Position numbers and translations under genes: made by a program. Source: Labyrinthula sp. Ha (lineage: Eukaryota > Sar > Bigyra > Labyrinthulida > Labyrinthulaceae). From it: a stretch of DNA of 64,000 bases. Position 1 is the first letter of the stretch; each line of letters begins with the position of its first letter. Positions 9,298 through 19,391 of this stretch are shown here, piece after piece. The stretch lies in assembly GCA_015227615.1 (NCBI GenBank), contig JAALGZ010000074.1, positions 47,893 through 111,892 of the forward strand. Direction: 5' to 3'. The notes under the pieces were generated by a model, which was given only the letters and a program-made list of their open reading frames with translations, was not told the origin of the DNA and did no database searches.

Positions 9298-12200
9298 ATG
9301 GTAAGGCTTAACAAAATAACTGTGCCCACCAGTCTATCTCTTCCGAACCTGGAAAGACAGTTACTATCTGTCCGTGGCTCACGTGTATACGCAACGTTGG
9401 ACATACTTTCGGGTTTCGACTTTTTAGAAACCGAGGAAAGGTCCAAAGACATCTTCACGCTGGTAACAAGAAGGTCGGCCTGGCGACTCAGAGGTGCGCC
9501 AATGGGGTGGATGAACACCCCGGCCTTATTTTGTGAGCGAGTAGTCAACGAGGTAGTAGATGGAATTGAGGTTTTATTCGGTAGAGAAACCAACGGAGTG
9601 ATATGTTGGCTAGACGACCTATTAATATACGCGGAGTCTGAAAACAAGCTGCTGGGAATGCTAAAGCTGCTGTTGATAAGAGCAGAGCAGAAAAGAGTTC
9701 GTTTCAACTTGAGAAAATGCGACTTTGCAGCGCCGAAGACAATATGGTGCGGTCGCGAGATCAAAAACGGATTGTGGAACTTTTCTCCATCCTTCTACGA
9801 GAAGGTTTTGGAAATGGAGAAACCAGTATACAGACACCAGATAGCACAAGTTGTTTACTTAGCAAATTGGCTAAGCCCCAACATACCAAAGTTGGCGGAA
9901 CTGAGGAAGCCATTTGCCGACTTTGCTAACCTAGGTGGCAAGAAACTGGTGGACATAGAAAAGCTAAAGGAGAAGATAGTTTGGACAGATGCACTAAACG
10001 AAGCACACGAATTGCTAAAGGAGACGATAGCGCAGGCAAGCAACCGGTTTTTAACATCGTACGACCCAAGGAGTCCGCTGTTATTTTTCACGGATTCATC
10101 CTACGACGTCTGGTCGATGGCGATTTTTCAGGACGACCACAATAATATAACAAACGACATTCGTACACTCAGACCAAAGCCAATGATGTTTTTAAGTGGA
10201 ACTTTCACGCCCAGTGAGCAGCGCTGGCACATTGCCAGTAAGGAGTTGTATCCCATAATCTACTCCTTTGAAAGAGTGGGATTTTTACTCAGAACCCATA
10301 GTGGTGGTCTGTACGTTTACACAGACCACCGGGCATTATTATCGATCCTCAGAATAAAAGAAAATGAAAAAAGGATTTATTGGGATCGCCTATATAGATG
10401 GGCGATCCGGCTGCAGACCGTAGACTTCACGGTCTTTCACATACCCTCGAGAGACAACTTTGTCAGCGACCTGTTAACGAGGTGGGCAGTAGAGGAGAAA
10501 GCTAATGTAGCACGGGTCACGGCTTTTGAGAACCTTCAGGAATACTACGAACAAGGGAAGGAGGAAACCATCCAGTTAAGGGCGGACCTCGTAACTGACG
10601 AGGACGAGCCTCAGGAAGCGGATAAAATGCCCGAGGTCTCATGGCTCGACTCAGGGGCCAGACATCATTTGGAAGCAGTTTATTTTGAATCAGCAATAGA
10701 AGGGTTGGAATACGAACGCGAGCTGGCATCCAGCTTCGGTAACATCCGCAGCACAGCCGCGGTCCCAGCGCAAGCCAGCAGCAATGGAACAAGCAGGGGC
10801 GATAACAATGATGAAGGAACGTTGTTGGACCCGAGAATAGTATACCCAACGGACGAAACAATACCGAGCGCGTATAACAGCGTGGTAGAGGAGCTGTTTC
10901 AGGAACACATCGCGTATCTCTCGCCTTTCTACCACAAGAAATGGGAGGAATTTGACGAGAGGGTTTTAAAGAGGCGACAGGATAAGCTCAGCCAGGAATT
11001 TAGAAAGGAATGCGAAGAAAAAGAAGGCCTTCTATATAAGGAAGGGAAGTTGGTAATTCCTAGGTCATTGTGTTCGAGATATATCGTTACAAATCATATA
11101 AATAAGGCTCACCCGAGCAAAACAGCGGAGAACAGATATCTGAAAGCAGTTCATTTTGAAGGGGTAGATCGCAAATCCCTCGACCTGTTACTAAAAAGCT
11201 TTAGAAGGCGATGTCTCCACTGCCAGAGGGAACCCTTCCTCATACGGCGGCCATATAAGATGACGCCACTGGCAAGAAGAACACGCGAGATTATCCGCGC
11301 CGATTATTTATACATAAATAAGGCCGGATACATCCTCGCGGTGATGGATTCATGCTCCCGGAAAATAATGTTGGAACACGCGGAGAAGTGCACAGCTGGA
11401 AAGATGGTGGATACCATCCTGAGGTGGAGAGTCGACTTAGGCCTAGCAGACCAGTTCTGCGTCATCACTGACAACGGGTCACATTTCTCCAACAAGCTTG
11501 TAACCCGGTTATCAAAGGCCATAGGATTTGAGCAGACGTTCACCGTTGCCTACTCCCCTTGGTCAAACGGGAGTATTGAAACGGTGAACTCTCAGATCCT
11601 GAGGATAATTAGGTCTCTCACCTCCCAGTATGGGCTGCATGAAACAGAGTGGCCTGGCCTGCTACCAGTAGTCGCTTATGTACTGAACAATAGACCAGTT
11701 AGTAGGAGGGCAAACCTTACACCGAACGAGATTTTTATGCACTTCAGGTTGGAGGAGCCCCTCATACAAAGATCTATGAAGCACTTTGCGATCAGGATGC
11801 AACAAGACCTGTCAATGCCAGACAACACGGGAGATTTGCTCGAGAGCATAGATAGGTTCCGAGCAGAGCTAGGCGAAATACAAGAAAAGGTTTACAATTC
11901 CGCACGCCTTAAGCGAGACTTGGATCTGTCCAGGAAAAATAAGAACAGGAAAGTCCTTTTGCAATACGCTCCCGGAGACTATGTAATGATCTCGGAATGC
12001 GGGACGCAGAACGCGAACGAAAAGACTAAGCTCACGTGGCTGGGCCCGTACCAGGTGGTACGGGTCATATCGAATAGCGTGTACGAGGTGGAAAGTGTCA
12101 TGGCGAAGCTGAAGATTGTACATGCATCCCGCATGTGGTTTTATTCACACCGCCCGCCCACGCGGCACCCGCAGCTTAAATCCCTGTTCGTCCATAACTA

Positions 12201-12312
12201 CAGCAGCCTTGAGGTAAGCAAAATAAGGGAGATAAGTATTTCCGAAGGTTCCAGGCCAAGATACAAGGCCAAAGTCAGCTGGATGGGCTTTGAGAGAAGT
12301 AGGGATACATGA
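9298..12312 (+). pseudogene. pol: Pol core: reverse transcriptase, RNase H, integrase, GPY/F and chromodomain-like segment, element A
   Basis: 1004 open codons, copying element RNA into DNA and inserting it. The reverse transcriptase has the first Asp in ATLDILSGFD and the catalytic pair in WLDD (9607-9618), where most relatives have Y-x-D-D. RNase H shows FTDSS, a Glu in SKELYP and YTDHR. Integrase has a zinc finger of H-x4-H and C-x2-C form (about 11090-11225), the catalytic Asp near 11300, TDNGSHF and NGSIETVN. The GPY/F motif is LGPYQVV. A chromodomain-like VSWMGF...DT then runs into a TGA at 12310, where B has Trp. Gene order is that of Ty3/Gypsy chromoviruses. It continues in frame after the stop. 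Confidence 0.93.
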
Positions 12313-12363
12313 CAGGACCTGCAGAAACTACATGAAGACGTCCTGTTACTAGTCAGGAACTTT

Positions 12364-12708
12364 GTGGAAAGCAATTTAAAGGACGCTGAAGTAAAAACCA
12401 ATCTGTTGATACACCTGGAGCAGTGGGACACGGAAAAACTGGATCGCCTAAGAAAAAGGGGGAATAAACCTAAGAGAAAGAAAAGGAATAAGGTGAATAG
12501 GGTGAAAGTGCCGGGCAAGGAAGCCAAGTGCAGCTACTTGAAGATAGCTCCATATGGAAAGGAAAAGATGCCGGCAACAAAGGGCTGGTATGACGCGGAG
12601 AAAGAGATACTTGCGGCCCTGATATATAAATTCGGGTGTGGGAACTACGAGGGGTTCAAGTCAAGTAGCGACCTGCCGTATAGGACAAAGCAACAGCTTT
12701 CGACATAA
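12364..12708 (+). pseudogene. Chromodomain tail and Myb/SANT-like segment, element A
   Basis: In frame with the pol core upstream and the methyltransferase downstream. It starts in the helix after the chromodomain-like W-x-G-F motif, then has a very basic linker. It continues into a helix pattern W-x3-E-(x)-ILAALIYKFGCGNYEGF...R-TKQQL that resembles a Myb/SANT-type three-helix fold (about 12580-12710). It ends at TAA (12706), where B has Gln in the same context, consistent with CAA to TAA. The SANT assignment rests on the aromatic/Glu/Gly spacing, which is weaker evidence than the domains on either side. Confidence 0.65.
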
Positions 12709-12837
12709 ACTCAGAGGTTAATTGGAATCCAGTCCGTTGGTATTTTCCATGGCCTCCATTTCAAGCCAGAAAAAGCGAGAGAGTTTTTAGCGGAGAACTT
12801 TGGTATAAAAGAATTCCACCGCAACATACCGGGGAAA

Positions 12838-14064
12838 ATGAACCTCCTTAAGGAAAAAGAGCAGATACTGAAACAGTTCAAGGCTGAAATATGCGTCTCA
12901 CCAGAAGAGGCAGCAAAGGTCCCAGTGCCTTATTCCAGACGCCTGACACAACTGGACCACGTTAACCTGCTCATTAAGGAATTCAATGAACCAGAGTGCA
13001 AGAAGTTTTTGCGGAACACAAGTTTTACGAGCAAGAGAAAACTGGAAAAGCTGGCTGAACAATTCAGCACCGTCAGATCAGCGGGAACCAGGGAAAACGA
13101 AGAATACATTGAACTAGCCTACCGCCTGATGGTCGAAGTACCCGAGATTTGGAATGATTTATCGCTGCTTCGCACAGAAGTTATTTGCAGGATCGACGTG
13201 GAAATACCGCCTCTGCCTTTTGACTTGCCATTTACCTATAAACATGAGGCGGCGACGCTTTCTATCGACCTTAAAGGAAATAGAATAGAATTGACCTTCC
13301 TAAAGTTTGACTCACTGGATCAGATGCCCTTTAGGTTTTACTGTATAGGTGGAAACCGATACCAAGTGGCAGGGGCGACAGGTACCTTTTATTTGGAACC
13401 GCCGAACACGAAAATTATGATGGGTAATGTCTTCGACTTGAAATTCGACCATCATATGGCTAAGAAGAACATCTACACGCTTTTGGTAACGGATCCCCCG
13501 TGGAGGGCTGGAGTAGGTGACCCTACCAGAGGCGTCACTTTACCATATCCTACCGTCTCATCGCAGAAGTTTTCGCAAATGCAGTTACCTTTGAACCACT
13601 TCCCCTATGGCACGTTTTTATTCATTTGGGTTACGAACCTTAGTTTTAGTGAGGTGTTGGTTTGGGCGGAGAAACAGGATTTCTATATTAGTGACGAAAT
13701 GGGATGGATCAAAAGACACCCCTCCGGGAAGTTACATAAGTCCCTGGGCTATTTCTTGCAGCATAGCCAGGAGACCTGTTTGGTGTTTGAACGCCGATCC
13801 AAGCCGGAAGTGGTCTACCAGAATACCTTCGAAGAAGATAACCTGAAGTCTTTTTCTAACTATTTCTCTACCAACCCCTTGGATCCTTCGGTGAAGCCTG
13901 ACTTATTCTATAGAATGCTTGAAGAGACATTTCCTACTAGGAATAAAATCGAGTATTTTGGTAGGTGGAACAACATACGCTATGGCTGGACTACGTGTCG
14001 TCTGGATTTGGTTGCTCCGGCCCAACTGTCTTTTTTACAACACAGCCGTACCTCTACTTTCTAA
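12838..14064 (+). CDS. MT-A70 family N6-adenine methyltransferase module, element A
   Basis: MT-A70 enzymes transfer methyl from S-adenosylmethionine to the N6 of adenine in RNA or DNA. In this 408-codon C-terminal piece of Pol, the catalytic DPPW is at residues 219-222 (13492-13503). It is preceded by an NVFDL strand. The family's other blocks follow in order: LPYPTVS, FLFIWVTN, an aromatic WIKR, LQHSQETCLVFERR, KPDLFYRMLEE, and IEYFGRWNN...GWTT near the end. All MT-A70 core blocks are present and complete. Upstream, about 150 residues of a helical region are shared with B and C. The frame runs from pol through three stops. Whether it is expressed as part of Pol or from its own initiation is not visible. 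Substrate unknown. Confidence 0.93.
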   Translation: MNLLKEKEQILKQFKAEICVSPEEAAKVPVPYSRRLTQLDHVNLLIKEFNEPECKKFLRNTSFTSKRKLEKLAEQFSTVRSAGTRENEEYIELAYRLMVEVPEIWNDLSLLRTEVICRIDVEIPPLPFDLPFTYKHEAATLSIDLKGNRIELTFLKFDSLDQMPFRFYCIGGNRYQVAGATGTFYLEPPNTKIMMGNVFDLKFDHHMAKKNIYTLLVTDPPWRAGVGDPTRGVTLPYPTVSSQKFSQMQLPLNHFPYGTFLFIWVTNLSFSEVLVWAEKQDFYISDEMGWIKRHPSGKLHKSLGYFLQHSQETCLVFERRSKPEVVYQNTFEEDNLKSFSNYFSTNPLDPSVKPDLFYRMLEETFPTRNKIEYFGRWNNIRYGWTTCRLDLVAPAQLSFLQHSRTSTF

Positions 14065-14073
14065 AAAGGGGGA
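14063..14073 (+). promoter_or_regulatory. Polypurine tract of element A
   Basis: AAAAAGGGGGA directly abuts the 3' LTR. The equivalent tract in B (19379-19391 on the minus strand) has the same A-run then G-run form. It is the expected plus-strand primer. Confidence 0.85.
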
Positions 14074-14267
14074 TGTCGTCCTACCGACACGCTCTTGTTC
14101 CCCGACTCCCGGAAATGTTTTCCAAGTGTTCTAGCTCTATTTATATTTGTAATACCTGATATATATACGCTTATTGCAATATAGCCGTTGAGAGATGTAA
14201 TAACTTATCGGTTAAGCACTTCAAATCGACATCTAATCTTTGAAAAAACACTGTACAGAAATTGACA
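14074..14267 (+). repeat. 3' LTR of element A
   Basis: 194 bp, preceded directly by a purine-rich tract (AAAAAGGGGGA, 14063-14073) and followed by the AAAG target duplication (14268-14271). Confidence 0.95.
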
Positions 14268-14271
14268 AAAG

Positions 14272-15342
14272 CAAGCAAAACCATACAAAAAATTTTCGTC
14301 TACAAAATAAATTCTTCATACTTTATATTGAAACTGTTCAATAATAGAATAGATTAATATTTTTCACTTAGTGTTTATTCCACTCCTTTATATTCATCAT
14401 CCTATTTTAAAGGCTTGATAAAACTTAAAAACATTTGTGACTAAATAAACAACTAAAAAATTTTACTATTGCAGCAGTGAAAACTGAATATATATACCAA
14501 AACATGAATATATTGTTACTTTCTTTGCAATTTAGTAAATTGATTCTCTTTATTTATATGTTCTATTTCATAGCCTTAAAACAGAACTTGGCAAGAAAAA
14601 ACTAAGCTTTCTAACCCAATGCTCGAAAGTAATTTATCCCATTCCAATCCCTAAAATTATATGTTTGTAAATTAATAGCACTCCTTAAAAATATCTGTTG
14701 AGTTTAGAATTTCATTGAACAATAGATATAAAGTTTATTTTCGACCGCAAACTGAAACCATTTTTTGATACCGGATATTTGATGTTGTGTTATTAGAGAA
14801 AGAGCTTTAATAATTATTTGTCATTTTAATAGCCTAAATTTTGATTTCCAAAAGCTAATGAGGATATGATGTTAATTAATCATACCATAATAAGAGCAGG
14901 AAATACTCAAGCATTAAAACTAGAATAGAATTAGTTTAAAATCTATCAAAATATTTTAGATAAAACTATTATATTAAACAAAAACTAAGTAAAAATTTTC
15001 CATTTAGTTTTCGCTTTCTCATCAGTTGAATATAGACTGCCAGAAATAAACTTGACCAAGTTCATAAACACATGGCTTAATCAAGTTTTCTAGAAAACTT
15101 TTTCTTATACTTTTCAAGTTCATCTTATTTTCCTTGATGAATTTAAGGTCAGTACTCTGCAAAAACGTTTCTGTCTAGTTATTGGACAGTAGTTTTTCCC
15201 ATATCACTTTTTTTTCCATAAGCAAACAGAATTTTGTCCTCCTTAGTTCATAAAACTTATATTTCCTAATTTTTATCAAATCAATTATTCAATTCAAATT
15301 TTCTCTCTCTTTATTCTTCAACATTTTCAATTTTTGTATAAC
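14272..15342. other. Non-coding inner end of the left arm
   Basis: AT-rich sequence matching 48502-49575 in reverse. No frame stays open in both arms and no RNA gene is recognised. Confidence 0.5.
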
Positions 15343-15600
15343 TGTACACAAAGACTTCCTTTGATAGTTATATATTATTATATCACAGTATGACATTACT
15401 GTAAATACCGCCTAATAATTAATCTATCAATCAAAGACACAAATTTACAAAATATTCATTGACTCGTATCTCTACAAATACTGCGAGTTAGAAGACATTA
15501 TTTACATCATTTAAAGCTCTAAAGTTGAACTTTAAGCTTCTGCGATTTTCTCACTACTTATCTAAATCTCTACTTAGTATACGCCTTTTCTTTTCTCTCA
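15343..15600 (+). repeat. LTR-like sequence at the inner edge of the left arm
   Basis: Begins TGTACAC exactly where inverted-repeat homology ends and finishes TCTCTCA, just before a candidate tRNA primer site (TGGTTGCGA, 15603-15611) and a Gag-like frame. No second copy is seen in the window, so the LTR call rests on position, the TG...CA ends and the adjacent primer-like site. Confidence 0.4.
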
Positions 15601-15610
15601 CTTGGTTGCG

Positions 15611-16985
15611 ATGGAAACGACGACGCCACAGGAGGAAGTGCGTGAAGAATCAAGTTCTCAGGTAAAAGAAGCTTTTTTTAGCGAGGAAAGTACCCTAAAA
15701 TCAAAGACAATTTTGTTTAAAGGGGATGAAGTCGGTTTTGACGGCTACAAGCTAGCCGAAAAAGACTTGAGAGCCTCATCGAATCAACTGGAAAATACAG
15801 CTCTTCTAGCTTAAAACGAGCCGTAGTACTTTGCCTTCTAATGCTACCTCTAAGAGTAGAAGTGAGATCCTTAGAAAATTATTTAAAAAATTTTAAAGGA
15901 TCCATGATTAACGAAATAATCAAAGCTTACGATCCCGCGTTTCCTAGTTCTAGCACAAGAATCTACGAACTGGATGAAGATGTGGACGACAACCTGAGCG
16001 ACGACCTAATTTCAATCTGGCAAAAAGACATTGAGTTTTTGTCTACAGTTAGAACACCACATCGATTCAGCAAGTTCTTAAGAAGAATCGGCGCAAAACA
16101 TTTTCTACCTTTAGAAACAAGAAATCGTGTTGCTTTACAGAATCTCTTACAACTAACATGGAAAGAAGAATCCTCCATCACTGATTTCATCAAAACATTT
16201 GAGAAGTTACTACATAAATGCAATGAAGTAGAACTTTTTCAAAACATAAAAGATCAAATGATTCTGTTTCAAACGAAGGTTCTGCAACAACGCTTGAAAA
16301 ACACTGCAGTCTTTAATCTGGTGAAACATCTCGATCGAAGCAAACCAGAATTACTAATGGACTACATGACTGAGTTTCAACAAGGAATCCTACAAAAAAA
16401 CCAGCGGTTTGATTACGTTTGTTGTTTCATTTCAATCAGTTGCAGCAACATCAACTAACTCAGCAGGCAAGAAAAGATCATCCAAGGTTTGTGGACATTG
16501 TGGTGAGATAAAGTCTCACAGCAACGAGCAATGTCCAGCCATTGGTTACAGGTACAAACTCTGTTCAAAGATGAACCGCTACAAAAAGATTTGCTAAACA
16601 AATCCAAAAAGCCCGTTTTACGGACAAAGATCTTTTAGGAAATCAGCAACCATTACTAGCACATCACAGCAGAGTAGCTTTGATCCTTTTCCCTTTATAA
16701 ACTCACTCTCAACATCACTTCCTGAAAATTTTGCTAGACTTGACTCATGCAGCAATGTCTTTATTTTCAAAGACAAAAGATTTCTTAAAGAACTAAATCC
16801 TGATTCAACTACCTCACAGCAAACAGTTGACTCTGCACACAGCGCCAGTTCGGAAATTGCACGTTTTTCATTTAAAGAAGCACCTACAATGAAATTTGAA
16901 GTTAACGCATTGTACATCCCTGAATGTGCTTCTAACATCCTGTGTAATTTCGATCTCAAAATTAGAAATACCAAAGTTCAACATG
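15611..16985 (+). pseudogene. Decayed Gag-protease of a second type of LTR retroelement
   Basis: Three frames together give a Gag. An acidic N-terminus (ATG at 15611) is followed by a capsid-like helical part (15841-16458) with the pattern W-x4-SITDFIKTFEKL. A Cys/His region (16475-16595) then has the spacing of two zinc knuckles, though the second has lost its His. After that come LDSCSNVFIFKDK and ALYIPECASNIL, which match the protease-to-pre-integrase layout of Ty1/Copia-like elements, with the catalytic Gly of DSG replaced by Cys. Reverse transcriptase and integrase are missing. At about 16990 the sequence switches to a 3' part of the element A family. Broken by stops and frameshifts. Confidence 0.55.
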
Positions 16986-17444
16986 GACCCAAACAAACGA
17001 AGCAGACAGACTTCATGATGAATAGCAATATACCCATTCAAATGGCTTTATGGGATGATCACAAATTTAGCAGAGCAACAGCGAAGAACAAAGGTAAGAA
17101 AATTTCTAAGTCAACCGGAGGGGTGAACGGGAACACTAAGGAAACCTTGGTATCTTAAGGAGTGAGATGCCTCTAATCATGAAGCTCAAAAAATTAAGGT
17201 TGGTAAAGAGATGAAAAGCAGATTGTAAAAACACTGATATTAAAGTACGTGTGTCAAAATTAGGAAAGCTGTCCAAATCAACTCTACCTCCCAAATCGAT
17301 TAGACTAACAACTTTAGCCACAGATTCAAAATTTTATTTTCTCATGGTCTATTGCAGTTTTTATGACAGGCATTTCTCAGCAGAGGAGCTGCGAAGCTTG
17401 CTGTAAACTAGCTTTGAATTAAAAGATTTTCATACCCGCGCCCC

Positions 17445-17753
17445 GTGCCAGGTGAGTCTTCTGAAGGTAAGAGAAGAGCTTCTTGGCAGCCGAAGAAAGG
17501 TCTGTCAGCATCAAATGAAGAAATTAAAGTTGCGGTGGATCATTACATTCGACGAATGGATAGCCGCGGGTACATCAATCTGGTTTTACATGAGTTTCAA
17601 GTGAAAAAGTGCCAGAGATATTTGCAGAATAGTAAACACAATGCCAGAAAGAAGGTGTCGAATTTTTTGGAGAAGTTAAAGGAAGAGAAGGTTGCAATCC
17701 TGAAGGAAAGTGTAAGATGGAAAGAAAGCTGTTACAGCTTCATGCTCTGTTAG
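17445..17753 (+). pseudogene. Remnant of the helical region before the methyltransferase, copy C
   Basis: About 100 open codons. HYIRRMDSRGYINLVLHEF and KCQRYLQNSKHNARKKVSNF align with the YSRRLTQLDHVNLLIKEF region of A upstream of DPPW. The stop at 17751 is a decay lesion. Confidence 0.6.
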
Positions 17754-18386
17754 CGAAAGCCTGGACTGAAGTATCTAAAATGAATACGGCCATTACTTCA
17801 GTGTTTTGTTATGATGACGTTGGCGTAGCAGCCTGACTTCCACTTCGTTTAAAGAAGGTAGTTTCAACCTAACGAAGAACTACAAGAACAACAGGCTGCA
17901 GATGAATTTTTTGAACCTTTCGGTGAAAGAATATTTTTTGTTACGATTTATTTCTTTTGATGGTAACTCATTTATGATGCATTTGCAGAGATAAAATTCT
18001 TGTTTGGAGCCGCCGGATACAAGTCTTCTTTTTGAAAATATTTTAGCCTTAATATTCGACCGCCCGAGAAAAAAAGAAATATTTACACGTTGATTTTAAA
18101 GGATTCTCCACGGCATGTTGGCATTAGAAATCTTAAACGAGGCGTCATATTTCCTTATCCTACGATTTCTAGAAGTAAGTTTTAAACCCTGGATTTACCT
18201 TTCATTCCCTTACCGTTCTGTACTTTTCAATTTGTCTGGGGGACTAAGCAGAGTCTGGAAAAGGTTTGGATTGGCAAAAATATTAAAATTTCTTTCTAAC
18301 CGATAAAGTGACTTGGCTAACAATTAATATGTCTAGAAAGTTATAACTCAACCCGTTATTTCTTACAACACAGTCAAAAGACTTGT

Positions 18387-18575
18387 TTGCTTTTTCAGAG
18401 ACGTACAAGACCAGATATAAACCATCAAAATACTTTTGAAAAAAACAAATTGCAATTCATTAACAACTGCTTCTACAGAAACCCATTTGGGTTTTTAGTT
18501 AAGATCAAACTGTTTTGTCTGATTTTGCAGCGAACTTTGGCGACGCACCGTACCACAGAATATTTTGGAGGGTGA
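18387..18575 (+). pseudogene. Remnant of the C-terminal methyltransferase core, copy C
   Basis: FQRRTRPDINHQNTFEKN corresponds to FERRSKPEVVYQNTFEED of A, and TTEYFGG to KIEYFGR. The frame is interrupted directly after. Confidence 0.65.
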
Positions 18576-18878
18576 AACAACATAAGGATGGCTTGGACGA
18601 CTTGTGAGTTGGAGCTTACAGCACCTGGCCAAATTTCGCTTGTATAACCGAGCCGTAAAGGCTTTCTCTAGAAAGGGATGGCAACGTTTGACGCGCATTT
18701 ATTCTACTACACACCTTGGTATGTAATCCCGTTTCGCGTTCTAAATTCCTTGCGGTTTACTTGAATTCTTTTAGTGTGAAATTAGGTTATGTATCATATA
18801 TCTAGAATAATTAACAATACAACCGTTTATGCCTTAACTAAGATTCCTAAATTTCATTAAAAACTGTACAGTTGAAGA

Positions 18879-19196
18879 CACACGGAACCAAATTAAAATT
18901 CTTCCCAAACTAAAGACTCATCTCCCCCATCGACCAATAGGTCGATTCGCAACAGAGTTCGTCCCAATGAGAACAAGCCCATAGAAACCAAACAGCCCAC
19001 GCAAGGTCAATTTTTGTGAACGTACTGACGTACTGAAACAGCAAGTACGATTTGATAGGGAGCATCGTGCATGTAACTTACGTCATATATGTGTAAGTTC
19101 AAATAAGCACAAAATGAATAATAAAAAAGATAAAGCAAATGAATATATTTTTTTTTCTTTATTTGAAAATAATTATCATAACCAACAAGTTATTAG
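18879..19196. other. Short intergenic stretch between copy C and element B
   Basis: No gene is seen. It contains a small palindrome (GACCAATAGGTC, near 18938) and ends in TTAG, the 4-bp target duplication of element B (19193-19196). Confidence 0.4.
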
Positions 19197-19378
19197 TGTC
19201 TTTCTTCCTAGGATAGATAAAAAGTTAGTGTAAGTGTTAAGCGTTAACGGTAAGGTCGATATTATGTCAAACCGACAATAAAGTGTTTGTATTTCAAACT
19301 ATGTTACAGAATATAGCAAGGGACTATGATAGTCGTGTAATCCAGGAGTACACACGTCAGTCCAGTATTGCATGGACA
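19197..19378 (-). repeat. 3' LTR of element B
   Basis: 182 bp, bordered inside by the polypurine tract (19379-19391) and outside by TTAG. Confidence 0.93.
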
Positions 19379-19391
19379 TCCCCCTATTTTT
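19379..19391 (-). promoter_or_regulatory. Polypurine tract of element B
   Basis: AAAAATAGGGGGA on the element strand directly abuts the 3' LTR. Confidence 0.8.

Larger units (their letters stand above)
6009..14267 (+). mobile_element. Element A: Ty3/Gypsy chromovirus-like LTR retrotransposon with SANT and MT-A70 methyltransferase module
   Basis: Full-length 8259-bp element. Two 194-bp LTRs (TG...CA) differ at one base. A 4-bp target duplication AAAG lies at 6005-6008 and 14268-14271, and the inverted right arm shows the uninterrupted site near 49576. Order: gag-protease, a small conserved region, reverse transcriptase, RNase H, integrase, GPY/F, chromodomain-like, SANT-like, MT-A70 methyltransferase. 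Pol is one frame from 8686 to 14064, broken only by three stop codons (9292 TAG, 12310 TGA, 12706 TAA). Its GC content is near 45-50 percent, clearly above the flanking host DNA and above element B. It inserted after the inverted duplication, since the right arm lacks it. Confidence 0.95.
1..15340. repeat. Left arm of a large inverted segmental duplication
   Basis: The + strand from position 1 reads as the reverse complement of the stretch ending at 59238. The match continues inward to about 15340, paired with 48502, apart from two interruptions. Element A (6009-14267) is present only in this arm. A 145-bp stretch (3036-3180) is replaced in the other arm by the tyrosine-recombinase element. 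With those removed, the arms are about 6.93 kb each, so there is almost no net indel. The Roco gene, its introns, a run of ten C (906-915) and the gene-poor outer 2.5 kb are all shared. Divergence is a few percent by eye and is uneven. The arm starts before the window, so its true length is unknown. The inner end coincides with the start of an LTR-like sequence at 15343. Confidence 0.93.
17000..18878 (+). mobile_element. Copy C: decayed 3' part of the SANT/MT-A70 retroelement family
   Basis: Only the end of Pol remains. IPIQMALWDDHKF (about 17025) matches the region just after the chromodomain in A and D. A SANT-like remnant follows (17190-17330), then the pre-methyltransferase helical region (frame 17445-17753) and methyltransferase pieces. 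LEPPDTSL (18010) and a decayed catalytic motif, DSPR instead of DPPW, lie near 18097. QHSQKTCLLFQRR (18370) and EYFGG...NNIRMAWTT (18560-18600) follow. A purine tract (18670-18678) leads to an LTR-like stretch (18679 to about 18878) related to that of D. Many stops and frameshifts, so non-functional. Confidence 0.75.

Noticed and set aside
9292-12708. Stop codons in Pol read as a sign of an altered genetic code
   Set aside because: All three stop types occur inside Pol at positions held by Gln or Trp in the sister copy, and host genes end cleanly in TGA (Roco) and TAG (STT3). No single reassignment explains this.
12838-14064. Methyltransferase as an independent host METTL-type gene next to the element
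   Set aside because: It lies inside the LTR pair, before the polypurine tract, in frame with Pol. In B it is in one uninterrupted ORF with integrase.
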